64,000 nt of DNA from an uncultured Pseudomonadota bacterium. Lineage in GTDB: Bacteria; Myxococcota_A; UBA796; GCA-2862545. The stretch covers positions 1-64,000 of the forward strand of contig CAJXTB010000002.1 in assembly GCA_913061235.1 (NCBI GenBank), given 5' to 3'. The notes beneath the pieces are model-generated. The model was not told where the DNA came from. It saw only the letters and a list, made by a program, of their open reading frames with translations, and did not search any database. Of this stretch, positions 52,552 through 61,848 are shown piece by piece. The first letter of the stretch is position 1. Each line of letters starts with the position of its first letter. Position numbers and translations under genes: made by a program.

Positions 52552-53220
52552 TCAGTTGGCCGTTCCGTGAATGGAGAAGAACTGCGTGGTGTCGGTGAGA
52601 CCAATGTCGCTGAACGCGGACCAGCTGTAGGGGCGAGCATCCGCATTCGACCAGAAGTTCCGTGATCCTCCGGACTCCGGACAGGTGCGCAGACAGGTTG
52701 CCGATGTGCTTGTCGAGATGACCTGGATGGCCACGAAGACGTTGTCTCCAGCGCTCAACTCTAGATCTGCTGGGAGAATGATGACGCGCTCGGTCTCGTT
52801 GACTTCGGCTGTGGGGACCGAGAGCACGAGGTCTGGGGCGCTGTCTGCTGGGGGGGCACTGTCGGACGTCACGTAGACGTGTACCGAAGTGGGCAGAGTC
52901 GCTTCGCAGTCCAGCAGCGTGTCCAGCGGGTCGTGAAACAGGTGAATACGAACCTGTTCGAGGCTCATGTCTTGGCTGGGCGTGATGCGTGCCGCCGACC
53001 AGTGGCCGTCTTCTGTGTCGGCCTCCCCGCGTAGGACTGTGTCGGCGTCGGAGCAGGCTGTCGTGTCGTAGCTGTAGAACGCAACGTCAGAGCCTGTGAC
53101 GCTTGTGCCCTCAACCTCTGTGCCATCGGTGCCCGACCCGGTGTCGTTGGTGTCATCGGTATCGTCGCCGTTACAGGCAACGATGAAGAGGGGCAGGGCG
53201 AAGAGTGAGAGAACGCGCAT
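52552..53220 (-). CDS. Lipoprotein of unknown function with Asp/Thr linker
   Basis: A 222-aa lipoprotein: lipobox I-V-A-C, then a D-D-T-D-D-T-N-D-T-G linker common in surface lipoproteins of this kind of bacterium, and a beta-sandwich-like domain of about 170 residues containing two Cys. No family recognised. ATG 53220 has GGAG at 6-nt spacing; the frame reaches 53232. It is probably co-transcribed with the 52275 gene and lies 11 bases after the flavoprotein gene. Confidence 0.72.
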   Translation of the reverse strand: MRVLSLFALPLFIVACNGDDTDDTNDTGSGTDGTEVEGTSVTGSDVAFYSYDTTACSDADTVLRGEADTEDGHWSAARITPSQDMSLEQVRIHLFHDPLDTLLDCEATLPTSVHVYVTSDSAPPADSAPDLVLSVPTAEVNETERVIILPADLELSAGDNVFVAIQVISTSTSATCLRTCPESGGSRNFWSNADARPYSWSAFSDIGLTDTTQFFSIHGTAN

Positions 53221-53231
53221 GGGGGGCTCCA

Positions 53232-54353
53232 TTAGGCGAGAAGGCTAGCGACCTCCTCAATCTGGGCGTGGCCCGTGCGAAGAAGGAAGTCATTACGACG
53301 ACCATAGCTCTTGGCACCCAAGACGAAAAACTGTGGCTCGGGATTCATCAGCAACTCGGGGCCGCTGGCTTTGGGCGCCAGGCAGTCACCGCTGCTGTCA
53401 CCTAGCAATGCCGCAGCGAGCTTCATGGGGCCCTCGCTGGCGTAGCAGGCGTGAACTTGCAGCTCACGGTGCAGGTTGAGGTCTGGCCTGAATCCTGTGC
53501 ATGCAACCACCACATCAACGTCCACAGGTTCGGCTCGTCCGTCCAGAGTCACAGACAGACCCCCGTTGTTTGGAGCCATCTCCGTGACCCAAGCCAGCGG
53601 AGCGTGGGTCACTTGGCTTCGAGCGTTCTCTGTCCGTTGGAACAGCTTCCTACGACCTGGAAGGGGGTCGTCCGAATCACTGTTGAAGCCAAGGCCATCT
53701 TTGTGCGCTGTGACCCAAGTGACGTCGGCGGGGGGCGTTGTGGTGAGCAATTGGTTGAGCACGGTGGCGGCACTGGCGCCGTCGCCAACCAATAGAACCC
53801 GCTTTCCAGCCAGGTCCGAGCAATCTCGTGGACCGTAGTGAATCAGGCCCGCTTGGCGTGCAGCGCGCTCTCCAACCGCGTCCACCCCGCCAAGTCCTGC
53901 TGGCGCCGGATCTGAGAGCACGCCAGAGCAGTCAATGACGGCATCGGCGAACATCACCGTCTCGCCATGCGGCGTATCGACGAGCAGACGGAAGGGGTCT
54001 TGAACCCGCACGGTGCTTCCAATGGCCGTTCCTTTTCTCTGAACGCTTCTGGAGACCGAGCGCACTTGGTGGTGGGCGCGAAGGTTCAGAGTGGTGGAAA
54101 TTGGAGCGAGGTAGTGGCTGACAAAATCGGCGCCTGATGGCAGCGCGCTCAAGTCTAGGGTTGCTCCAATTCGTGTCCGGCCTCGCTCCGTGGTGAGCAT
54201 CGACCATGGCGTAAACAGCGTCACATGCGACCACGAGCGCACACCTGCCGCCGCCAGCCCCTTCTCGAGAACGGTGACCGAGTGTCCATCTTCTTCGAGC
54301 TTTAGTGCCGCTTCTAGACCGACCGGTCCAGCACCGATGACGATGACATTCAT
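53232..54353 (-). CDS. FAD-dependent NAD(P)-binding oxidoreductase (flavin monooxygenase-like)
   Basis: A 373-aa two-dinucleotide-fold flavoprotein. N-terminal FAD loop G-A-G-P-V-G-L-E-A, a second NAD(P) loop G-D-G-A-S-A-A-T in mid-protein, and A-C-T-G-F-R-P-D near the C-terminus place it with pyridine nucleotide-disulfide/flavin monooxygenase proteins. It lacks a redox Cys pair, so monooxygenase or reductase action is likelier than disulfide chemistry. ATG 54353 has GGAGG at 7-nt spacing. Divergent from the deoxynucleoside kinase gene. Substrate unknown. Confidence 0.8.
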   Translation of the reverse strand: MNVIVIGAGPVGLEAALKLEEDGHSVTVLEKGLAAAGVRSWSHVTLFTPWSMLTTERGRTRIGATLDLSALPSGADFVSHYLAPISTTLNLRAHHQVRSVSRSVQRKGTAIGSTVRVQDPFRLLVDTPHGETVMFADAVIDCSGVLSDPAPAGLGGVDAVGERAARQAGLIHYGPRDCSDLAGKRVLLVGDGASAATVLNQLLTTTPPADVTWVTAHKDGLGFNSDSDDPLPGRRKLFQRTENARSQVTHAPLAWVTEMAPNNGGLSVTLDGRAEPVDVDVVVACTGFRPDLNLHRELQVHACYASEGPMKLAAALLGDSSGDCLAPKASGPELLMNPEPQFFVLGAKSYGRRNDFLLRTGHAQIEEVASLLA

Positions 54354-54426
54354 GACAGTTCCTCCGACCCCGGGTAGATGCCGCCCTTGTGAGTTCGTTG
54401 CAAGTACGCACGTCAGGGGAGTTCGG

Positions 54427-55077
54427 ATGTCCAGCTTTGAGAATCTCTTCATTGGCATTGCCGGAATGATCGGTGCTGGCAAGAGCACGTTGGCTACGGC
54501 GCTAGCCGAACACTTGAGCATTGACGTGTACTATGAGCCGGTAGAGGACAACGAGTACCTCGCCGATTTCTACGCAGACACGGCGAAGTATTCGTTCGCG
54601 ATGCAGGTCTACTTGTTGAACCGTCGCTTTCAGCAGCACCAAGAGATCATCTGGCGCGGACGCAGCGCCGTACAAGACCGCACGATCTATGAGGACAGCA
54701 TCTTCGCGAAGATGTTGGCGGATGTGGGTCTGATGGATGAACGCGACTACCGAACCTATCAATCGCTGTTTCAGCACATGTCCAACTTCATGTGCAAGCC
54801 AAACCTCATCGTCTACTTAGACGTGAAGCCTGAGGCGTCTTTCGAGCGCATTCAGATGCGCAGCCGCGGCGTTGAGAGTGGTATTTCGCTAGAGTATTTG
54901 CAGGCGTTGTACCGGGGCTACGAAGAGTTTATCGGTGACATCAGCCGGGTCATCCCGGTCATTCGAGTGGACTACGAGCGCTTCGGCACTGCTGCAGAGA
55001 TGGCCGAACTGATCGAGCGCGAGTACCTCGACCACAGCTTCCTGCGCGAAGCAACTCGCTTTGATCCCACCCGCTGA
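54427..55077 (+). CDS. Deoxynucleoside kinase (dGK/dAK/dCK family)
   Basis: A 216-aa kinase that phosphorylates deoxynucleosides in dNTP salvage. P-loop G-M-I-G-A-G-K-S-T at the N-terminus, D-R-T-I-Y-E-D (catalytic Arg and substrate binding), Y-L-D-V and R-S-R-G-V-E lid motif follow the dNK family exactly. Base preference cannot be read. ATG 54427 has AGGGGAG at 5-nt spacing. The stop overlaps the tsaD ATG (TGATG). Confidence 0.9.
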   Translation: MSSFENLFIGIAGMIGAGKSTLATALAEHLSIDVYYEPVEDNEYLADFYADTAKYSFAMQVYLLNRRFQQHQEIIWRGRSAVQDRTIYEDSIFAKMLADVGLMDERDYRTYQSLFQHMSNFMCKPNLIVYLDVKPEASFERIQMRSRGVESGISLEYLQALYRGYEEFIGDISRVIPVIRVDYERFGTAAEMAELIEREYLDHSFLREATRFDPTR

Positions 55078-56039
55078 TGGTCGTTCTAGGCATTGAGACC
55101 AGCTGTGATGAGACCGCTGCGAGCGTTGTCGACGCAACGGGCGTGCGAAGTGACGTGGTCTATAGCCAGACCATTCATGAAGCCTACGGCGGTGTCGTTC
55201 CCGAGCTTGCCAGCCGTGGTCACGTTGAGAAAATCGGCGCTGTTGTCGCGGCTAGCTTGCATGAGGCTGGCGTCGAGCGACCGGACGTTGTCGCAGCGAC
55301 TAGCGGTCCCGGATTGATGGGAGCGGTACTCGTAGGGCTGTCCTACGCAAAGGGGCTCGCTGCTGCGTGGAACGTGCCATTCGTCGGTGTCAACCACCTG
55401 GAAGGGCATCTGTTGTCGCCGCTTCTAGAAGACCCGGCCCCGAGCTTTCCGTTTCTCGCTCTGGTCGTCAGTGGCGGTCACACCACGCTGTACCTTGCCG
55501 AAGACATCGGTAAATACAGTGTTCTAGGAAGCACCCGTGATGACGCGGCGGGTGAGGCTTACGACAAGACTGCCCGTTTGCTTGGACTTGGCTACCCGGG
55601 TGGTCCCGTTGTGGACCGCTTGGCGGCTACTGGCAACGCCGATGCCGTTCCTCTGCCTCGGCCCATGCCTGGTGAGCTGGACTTCTCGTTCTCGGGCCTC
55701 AAGACTGCTGTGCGCAATCGTGTCCAGCGCTTCCCCGATGACAACGTCGAAGACGTCTGTGCAGGGTTTCAGGCGGCAGTTCTAGACTGTCTGATGAACC
55801 GGATTGAGGCCGCGAGCCGTTCAACGGGCATCACGCGTGTGGCAATCGCTGGAGGCGTCGCCGCCAACAGTGGCCTTCGCGCAAGGCTTATGGCGTCGGA
55901 CCTGACGGTGACCATGCCGCCGAAGTCCCGCTGTACCGACAACGGCGCCATGATTGCCAATGTGGGGCGATTGTACGCATTGCGGGGACAGTTTCATGAC
56001 TTGTCCTTCGCCGCTCAGCCGGGCTGGGCTTTGACATGA
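55077..56039 (+). CDS. tsaD: tRNA N6-threonylcarbamoyladenosine transferase TsaD
   Basis: A 320-aa enzyme that puts threonylcarbamoyl on A37 of ANN-decoding tRNAs with TsaB and TsaE. N-terminal G-I-E-T-S-C-D-E-T, the metal-binding H-L-E-G-H, and the G-G-V-A-A-N-S motif are intact. The length is a little short of the usual 340. ATG 55077 overlaps the dNK stop. Confidence 0.95.
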   Translation: MVVLGIETSCDETAASVVDATGVRSDVVYSQTIHEAYGGVVPELASRGHVEKIGAVVAASLHEAGVERPDVVAATSGPGLMGAVLVGLSYAKGLAAAWNVPFVGVNHLEGHLLSPLLEDPAPSFPFLALVVSGGHTTLYLAEDIGKYSVLGSTRDDAAGEAYDKTARLLGLGYPGGPVVDRLAATGNADAVPLPRPMPGELDFSFSGLKTAVRNRVQRFPDDNVEDVCAGFQAAVLDCLMNRIEAASRSTGITRVAIAGGVAANSGLRARLMASDLTVTMPPKSRCTDNGAMIANVGRLYALRGQFHDLSFAAQPGWALT

Positions 56040-56117
56040 TGGTGTGGCGTTGCTCACATCTCAATGGTTCGTCGCGTTGCGACTCGACCGAAACAGTGGT
56101 CCGATTTGGGAGCCTCT

Positions 56118-56933
56118 TTGTCTGAAGAAATCCACCCCCGTGTTCTCCTCAAACGCCTAGAACAACGCGCTCGCCGTCGGTTCGGTCAGCACTTCTTGGC
56201 TCGCCCAGGGATTGTGACGCGCATTGTGCGCGCCGCTCGAGTGGAACCCGGAGACCGCGTAGTTGAGGTCGGGCCTGGATTGGGCATTCTGACTCGCGCG
56301 CTGTTGGCGGCCGGTGCAGACTTGACTGCGATTGAGCTGGACCGAGACATGGCCGAGTTCATTCGGGAAGAGCATCCTGACGTTCGGCTCATCGAAGGGG
56401 ACGCTATGCGGGTGAACCTCGACGAAGAGCTGCCGGGTTCGGGCTGGAAGGTCGTGGCCAACCTGCCGTACAACGTCGGTACGCGGTTGATGTTGAACTG
56501 GGTCGACATGCCCGACCGGTTTGAGAGCCTGACGGTGATGCTGCAGAAGGAAGTGGTGGACCGCATTCTGGCTGATCCGGGAACGCGTGCCTACGGCTCG
56601 CTGACCGTCCAGATGAGAGCGCGGGCCAAGGCACGCATGATCTGTGCTGTTCCCCCGGCGGCCTTTTATCCGCCGCCGAAGGTCGACTCCGCGGTCATCC
56701 AGTTGTTCCCTCACGTGCCGGACTTGGGAGGAGTGCCCTCGGCACACTTTGACCGTGTGGTTCGTGCGGCCTTCTCCCAGCGTCGCAAGACCTTGCGCAA
56801 TGCGCTGTCCGCGTTGTTCGACCGCGATGTTGTCGATGCGGCCCTCACACAGACGGGTATCGACGGGCAGATCCGTGGTGAGATGTTGGACCTAGACGCC
56901 TTCCGGGCTATTTCGGCCCAGCTTCCCGAGTAG
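56118..56933 (+). CDS. rsmA: 16S rRNA dimethyladenosine transferase RsmA (KsgA)
   Basis: Dimethylates A1518 and A1519 of 16S rRNA. SAM-binding [10 protein letters not shown], catalytic N-L-P-Y-N, and C-terminal substrate-binding helices are present; about 271 aa, as usual. TTG 56118 is preceded by GGGAG at 5-nt spacing and gives the normal short N-terminus ([13 protein letters not shown]); ATG 56064 would add 18 residues without a ribosome site. It is separated from tsaD by about 80 bases. Confidence 0.92.
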   Translation: MSEEIHPRVLLKRLEQRARRRFGQHFLARPGIVTRIVRAARVEPGDRVVEVGPGLGILTRALLAAGADLTAIELDRDMAEFIREEHPDVRLIEGDAMRVNLDEELPGSGWKVVANLPYNVGTRLMLNWVDMPDRFESLTVMLQKEVVDRILADPGTRAYGSLTVQMRARAKARMICAVPPAAFYPPPKVDSAVIQLFPHVPDLGGVPSAHFDRVVRAAFSQRRKTLRNALSALFDRDVVDAALTQTGIDGQIRGEMLDLDAFRAISAQLPE

Positions 56934-56967
56934 ACTGCGGCAGCGACCCTTCCTGGAGACTTCTTCG

Positions 56968-57732
56968 ATGCGAATCACCTCATGCGGCATCACGGATGTT
57001 GGCCTCAAGCGTGGCCACAACGAAGACAACTTCCTCATCAATGAGGAGCTCAATCTCTTTGTTGTTGCAGACGGTATGGGCGGCCATGCCGGCGGTGAGT
57101 ACGCGTCGGCCATCTCGGTGAACACCGTCGAGGAAATCGTCACCAATCTTGAGCTGCATGGTCATCCAATTGACATGGAAGACCCTGATGATCCCGTCGA
57201 CCGCACACGGGAGCGCCTTCGTTACGCCATTCGCTTGGCTGGGCGGCGGATTCACGGAAAGGCGCAAGAAGAGCCCCAATACAGCGGTATGGGTACCACG
57301 GCTGTGGCCCTGTTGGTCGAGAACGGAAACGCGTTCATCGCACACGTTGGCGACAGTCGGCTGTACCTGTGTCGTGACGGTGTGACCCGGCAGATCACGG
57401 AGGACCACAGCCTGGTGAATGAGAAGCTCAAGGCCGGTCTCATCACGGAAGAAGAAGCGAAGAACCACCGCATGCGCAACGTCATCACGCGGTCCCTTGG
57501 CTACCAAGAAGACGTCGAAATCGATGCCCAGGTCCAGGCGGTCCGTCGAGGAGACGTGTTCTTGCTCTGCTCAGATGGTCTGTCTGGCTACTTCGAAGAA
57601 GACGAACTGGGCGAGTACATGGGGCACTACGGTCCCCAGGATGCCTGCCGGCGCCTCGTTGAGCTGTCGTGCGAACGTGGCGGCGAAGACAACATCACCT
57701 GTTTGATTGCGAAGATTGAAGAGGTCGGATGA
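56968..57732 (+). CDS. PP2C-family serine/threonine phosphatase (soluble)
   Basis: A third PP2C in the window, 254 aa, without a membrane anchor. Motifs: [27 protein letters not shown] and G-G-E-D-N-I-T. It is closest in layout to bacterial Stp/PrpC phosphatases. ATG 56968 after CTGGAG. The stop overlaps the M23 peptidase ATG (ATGA). The soluble form and cell-wall neighbour differ from the two anchored PP2C genes at 16.7-18.9 kb. Confidence 0.92.
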   Translation: MRITSCGITDVGLKRGHNEDNFLINEELNLFVVADGMGGHAGGEYASAISVNTVEEIVTNLELHGHPIDMEDPDDPVDRTRERLRYAIRLAGRRIHGKAQEEPQYSGMGTTAVALLVENGNAFIAHVGDSRLYLCRDGVTRQITEDHSLVNEKLKAGLITEEEAKNHRMRNVITRSLGYQEDVEIDAQVQAVRRGDVFLLCSDGLSGYFEEDELGEYMGHYGPQDACRRLVELSCERGGEDNITCLIAKIEEVG

Positions 57733-58718
57733 GCGGGCCCTCCGAGGAGGACTGGGACGACGTCACCACCCAAGGTGGTTCGGTTCGCGCCCCAACAGCT
57801 CGGGTCGATGAGGCGCGTGTCACACGCATGGTGTGGACCATTCGCGGGCTCATTGTTGCGCTTGTTGTCTGCTTCGTCGTCATTGCAGTCACACTGCCGC
57901 GCAGCTTGGCGTACACCGAAGTCTTCGAAGAGAATCTGGCCATTAAGGCCAAGATTAGCGACGTGGACGACCAGTTGAGCGCCCTCGACCGGATGCTGTT
58001 GCGTCTGCGGGTATACGACGCGGAAGTGCGGTCCCTAAGCCAGCCGGACGGAGACCACGGCGGCATCCCTGACGAGGCATTCTCGGGCGCGGACGTTGCG
58101 ATGGACCCGGACGTTGACCTGGACCCTGGCACCGGTGTGTCGGGGAATAGTGTGGTGTTCGATGAGGACGGGGATGGCGACGTCATGGACGGCACCCTGC
58201 GTCCGGCGGCGGAGTGGGCTGACTCGGTGTCTAGCCGGCTGCACACCATTGTGAGTCGTCTGGAGACGGCCGAACCCGACCTTACGACCGTCGTGGGCGA
58301 GCTCGAGAGTCTACGGGCGCTGGAGCTGGCCTTGCCAAGTGCGTGGCCCGCCGCAGGCACCTTCACCAGCGGGTTTGGCTGGCGTCGCTCACCGTTTACG
58401 CGGCGCTGGAAGTTCCATAGCGGCATCGACGTGGCGAATGACCGTGGAACACCGATTCACGCGCCGTCAGACGGCCAGGTGGTCAAAGCCGAGTACAACT
58501 CTGGCTACGGTCGAATGGTGGAGATTGACCATGGGTTTGGAATCCATACGATCTATGCCCACTGTCAGGCTCTTCGCGTTCGCGAGGGAGACTATGTCGA
58601 GCGCGGGGACCTTCTGGGTACTGTTGGCACGACAGGCCAGAGCACAGGGCCGCATCTTCACTTCGAAGTTCGGCTAGAAGGGCACGCTGTGGACCCCATG
58701 GACTACCTGCCTCGCTGA
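57729..58718 (+). CDS. Membrane-anchored M23 (LytM-type) peptidoglycan endopeptidase
   Basis: A 329-aa protein: cytoplasmic N-terminus, one transmembrane helix (about residues 38-58), a coiled-coil-like stretch (65-100), an acidic Asp/Gly linker (110-155) and a C-terminal M23 domain (about 210-325). Zinc ligands are in F-H-S-G-I-D and H-L-H-F-E-V. It would cut or regulate cutting of peptidoglycan cross-links in the periplasm. ATG 57729 overlaps the PP2C stop, suggesting signalling control of cell-wall work. Confidence 0.9.
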   Translation: MSGPSEEDWDDVTTQGGSVRAPTARVDEARVTRMVWTIRGLIVALVVCFVVIAVTLPRSLAYTEVFEENLAIKAKISDVDDQLSALDRMLLRLRVYDAEVRSLSQPDGDHGGIPDEAFSGADVAMDPDVDLDPGTGVSGNSVVFDEDGDGDVMDGTLRPAAEWADSVSSRLHTIVSRLETAEPDLTTVVGELESLRALELALPSAWPAAGTFTSGFGWRRSPFTRRWKFHSGIDVANDRGTPIHAPSDGQVVKAEYNSGYGRMVEIDHGFGIHTIYAHCQALRVREGDYVERGDLLGTVGTTGQSTGPHLHFEVRLEGHAVDPMDYLPR

Positions 58719-58882
58719 GACGTGGTGAGTGGGGTGGGCAACGCCCAGCTGTGAGACATGAGCAGTAAGAACCGTCTACGGCGGCCTTGCGAACCACGAG
58801 GCTCTCATCACTCAAGCTGTCCCTTGTTGCGGATAGTTGCTTTGAACCCCGACAGATCTGCGGTCTCACAGCTCACAACACA

Positions 58883-58920
58883 CAGCCCGCGGTCGAATCT
58901 CTGGAACGCTGCGCGGGCTG
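58883..58920. repeat. Inverted repeat CAGCCCGCG / CGCGGGCTG
   Basis: Perfect 9-bp arms with a 20-nt loop, 165 bases after the M23 gene stop. Possible terminator stem without T-run. Confidence 0.55.
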
Positions 58921-58956
58921 GCCTACGCCGATGTCAGGCAATTAGGGGGTTGCGGA

Positions 58957-58987
58957 CAGGGGCGATGTGACGAATTACACGCCCCTG
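58957..58987. repeat. Inverted repeat CAGGGGCG / CGCCCCTG
   Basis: Perfect 8-bp arms with a 15-nt loop, ending 59 bases before the secA start. Could be a leader hairpin or terminator. Confidence 0.55.
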
Positions 58988-59046
58988 CTTGCTGCGCGCC
59001 CGCCATTGTGTGGGCCAAATGTAGCACTACTGGTTGCGGAGATAGC

Positions 59047-61845
59047 ATGTTTGAAGCCTTTTCTCGGTTGGCGAAGCGCGTATTCGGAGACGCCAATGAG
59101 CGTGAGCTGAAGAAGCTCCAGCCGTTGGTGGCCGCCATCAACGCTCTTGAGTCTCAATTCGAGGCCCTGTCGGACGAGCAACTCGCCGCCAAGACCGTTG
59201 AATTTCGCACTCGTATCGAAAACGGTGCACCTCTGGACGATTTGCTCGTCGAAAGCTTCGCAACCGTTCGTGAAGCTTCAAAGCGAACCCTCGGAATGCG
59301 TCCGTACGATTGCCAGCTGATCGGCGGTGCCGTGATTCATCAGGGCAAGATCGCGGAGATGAAGACGGGTGAGGGCAAGACCCTTGTAGCCACGCTGCCC
59401 GTCTACCTGAACGCACTCTCTGGCAAGGGCGCGCACGTGGTCACCGTCAATGACTACTTGGCAGACCGTGATGCGGACTGGATGGCGGAGGTCTACAACT
59501 TCCTCGGACTGTCTGTCGGAAAGGTGCTCTCGGGCGAGCGCAACCAGACCATCAAGCGCGATGCGTACGCTGCAGACATCACCTACGGCACCAACAACGA
59601 GTTTGGCTTCGACTACTTGCGGGACAACATGAAGTTCCGCATTGAAGACATGGTCCAACGTGGTCATGCCTTCGGCATCGTCGACGAAATCGACTCGATT
59701 CTCATCGATGAAGCTCGGACCCCACTGATCATCAGTGGCCCCGCCGCAGCAGACGTCGATCTGTACCGGGTGGTCGACCAGGTCATCCCTCTGCTTCAGG
59801 AAGAAGTGGACTTCACCGTAGACGAAAAGGCTCGGTCCGCCGTCCTGACAGATGCGGGTGTGCACAAGGTTGAAGCTCGTTTAGGCATCGACAACCTGTT
59901 CGACCCGAACAACATGGAAGTGCTTCACCACGTCCAGCAGTGCCTCAAGGCACACCATACGTTCAAGCGCGACAAAGACTACGTCGTCCAGAACGGTGAG
60001 GTGATCATCGTTGACGACAACACGGGTCGTCTCATGTCGGGCCGTCGCTGGTCCGATGGTCTTCACCAAGCGGTGGAAGCCAAAGAAAAGGTCCGCATTC
60101 AAGAAGAGTCCCAGACGTACGCGACCATCACCTACCAGAACTTGTTCCGTATGTACGACAAGCTGGCAGGAATGACGGGTACTGCCGCTACGGAAGCCGC
60201 GGAGTTCGCGAGCATCTACGACCTCGACACGATGATCATCCCGACCAATAAGCCGATTGCGCGAATTGACTCGGAAGACATTGTCTACAAGACGCAGATG
60301 GAGAAGTTCCGCGCCGTCATGACCGATATCCAACAGGCGAATGCCAAGGGGCAGCCGGTCTTGGTCGGTACGACCTCGGTTGAGAAGTCGGAAATTGTGA
60401 GCAAGCTGCTCAAGCGCGCTGGCATTGGGCATGAGATTCTCAACGCGAAGAATCACTCCCGCGAAGCGCACATTGTCTCGCAAGCTGGCCGTCTGAATGC
60501 TGTGACCATCTCCACCAACATGGCGGGTCGCGGAACGGACATCAAGCTCGGCGGCAGTCCTGAAGCCATGGCCGAGGACATCGCGAGTATCGAGACGGAT
60601 CCGGAAGGGTACGCAGTTGCCTTTGCCAAGTTTGAACCACAGTGTGCCGCTGAGAAGGCCGCAGTCCTCGCAGCCGGTGGCCTACACATCGTGGGTACCG
60701 AACGTCATGACTCGCGTCGCGTCGACAACCAGCTGCGCGGTCGGTCTGGCCGTCAAGGGGACCCGGGCAGCTCGCGCTTCTTCCTGTCTCTTGAAGATGA
60801 GCTGATGCGTCTGTTTGGTGGCGACAAAGTCACCGTGTGGATGGAACGCATGGGCCTGAAGGATGACGAACCGATCGAGCATCGCTGGATTTCTAAGGCC
60901 ATCGAGAATGCCCAGAAGAAGGTCGAAGGTCGCAACTTCCAGATGCGGAAGAACCTGCTCGAGTACGACGATGTCATGAACTACCAGCGTCAGGGTGTGT
61001 ACGAGCTTCGTCGCCGAGCGCTGGCGGGTGAGGACATGATGGGCATGCTGGACGAGAGCATTGTCGCTACTGCCGTCGATACCCTCGACGACTCATGTGG
61101 AGCGAGCCCCAACCCGGAAGCGTGGGACCTGACGATTCTTCGCAAGCGTCTCAAAGACATTGCGGATGTTGAGTGGGACGACACCGACGAGCAGCTGCGT
61201 GATGCGTCGCGTACGGACTTGGAGGCCCGCTTCAAGGCCGAGCTTCGGCAGAAGCTCGAAGAGCGCAACGAAGCTGTTGGTGAAGAGGCGTTCAACAGCT
61301 TGGCGCGCATGCTCGTGCTCCAGCACTCGGACCAGTTGTGGAAGGACCACTTGCTCGCCGTGGACCGTCTGCGCCAAGGCGTGAGCCTGCGTGGCTACGG
61401 CCAACGCAACCCGCTGCTTGAATACAAGCGCGAGGCGTACCACATGTACTTGCTGATGGAAGCTATGCGCGACGAGGAAGTTCTCAAGAACCTCATCCGT
61501 GCAGATGCCGCAGCTGCTGCCGCACCTCCTCCCGGAAGGCGCCCACCGGCGCGTCAGTCGCTTCCTGCTCCCGCTGCGGCACAACCAGCAAACGGCGGCT
61601 CCGTGGACCCGTTGGCTGCTGTTGGCTTGCCACCCATGCCAGGACTCACCGCACCTGGTCGTCCGGCCGCTGCCGCTCCAGCTGCTCCGCCTCGTGTTCC
61701 GACGAAGGGCGACGAAGCCCGTGCATTCGGCATTGAGAATGGCTTCAGCAAGAACGACCCCTGTCCGTGTCAGAGCGGCCAGAAGTTCAAGAAGTGCTGC
61801 GGAAAGGGCGCCTCAGCGACTCCCGCTCCAGCACCAAGGGTCTAG
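59047..61845 (+). CDS. secA: Preprotein translocase ATPase SecA
   Basis: A 932-aa motor of the Sec translocon. Nucleotide-binding domain 1 has M-K-T-G-E-G-K-T near residue 105 and V-D-E-I-D-S, the preprotein cross-linking and scaffold domains follow, and NBD2 includes M-A-G-R-G-T-D and L-R-G-R-S-G-R-Q-G-D-P-G. The Pro/Ala-rich linker (about 820-900) ends in the zinc-binding SEC-C motif C-P-C-Q-S-G-x-K-F-K-K-C-C. ATG 59047 has GGAG at 5-nt spacing. The mutH frame begins four bases after its stop, in the same frame. Confidence 0.97.
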   Translation: MFEAFSRLAKRVFGDANERELKKLQPLVAAINALESQFEALSDEQLAAKTVEFRTRIENGAPLDDLLVESFATVREASKRTLGMRPYDCQLIGGAVIHQGKIAEMKTGEGKTLVATLPVYLNALSGKGAHVVTVNDYLADRDADWMAEVYNFLGLSVGKVLSGERNQTIKRDAYAADITYGTNNEFGFDYLRDNMKFRIEDMVQRGHAFGIVDEIDSILIDEARTPLIISGPAAADVDLYRVVDQVIPLLQEEVDFTVDEKARSAVLTDAGVHKVEARLGIDNLFDPNNMEVLHHVQQCLKAHHTFKRDKDYVVQNGEVIIVDDNTGRLMSGRRWSDGLHQAVEAKEKVRIQEESQTYATITYQNLFRMYDKLAGMTGTAATEAAEFASIYDLDTMIIPTNKPIARIDSEDIVYKTQMEKFRAVMTDIQQANAKGQPVLVGTTSVEKSEIVSKLLKRAGIGHEILNAKNHSREAHIVSQAGRLNAVTISTNMAGRGTDIKLGGSPEAMAEDIASIETDPEGYAVAFAKFEPQCAAEKAAVLAAGGLHIVGTERHDSRRVDNQLRGRSGRQGDPGSSRFFLSLEDELMRLFGGDKVTVWMERMGLKDDEPIEHRWISKAIENAQKKVEGRNFQMRKNLLEYDDVMNYQRQGVYELRRRALAGEDMMGMLDESIVATAVDTLDDSCGASPNPEAWDLTILRKRLKDIADVEWDDTDEQLRDASRTDLEARFKAELRQKLEERNEAVGEEAFNSLARMLVLQHSDQLWKDHLLAVDRLRQGVSLRGYGQRNPLLEYKREAYHMYLLMEAMRDEEVLKNLIRADAAAAAAPPPGRRPPARQSLPAPAAAQPANGGSVDPLAAVGLPPMPGLTAPGRPAAAAPAAPPRVPTKGDEARAFGIENGFSKNDPCPCQSGQKFKKCCGKGASATPAPAPRV

Positions 61846-61848
61846 TAC

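Larger units (their letters stand above)
58719..59046. other. Intergenic region upstream of secA with two inverted repeats
   Basis: These 328 bases hold no convincing gene; short frames inside lack ribosome sites. Two long inverted repeats are seen at 58883-58920 and 58957-58987. The secA ribosome site (CGGAG, 5 nt before ATG 59047) is at the right end. An unannotated small RNA or SecA leader regulation is possible but not demonstrated. Confidence 0.55.

Noticed and set aside
58883-58920. tRNA-like segment with GGTCGAATC resembling a T-loop
   Set aside because: The flanking 9-bp inverted repeat does not fit an acceptor stem of 7 bp, and no D-loop or anticodon arm can be placed.
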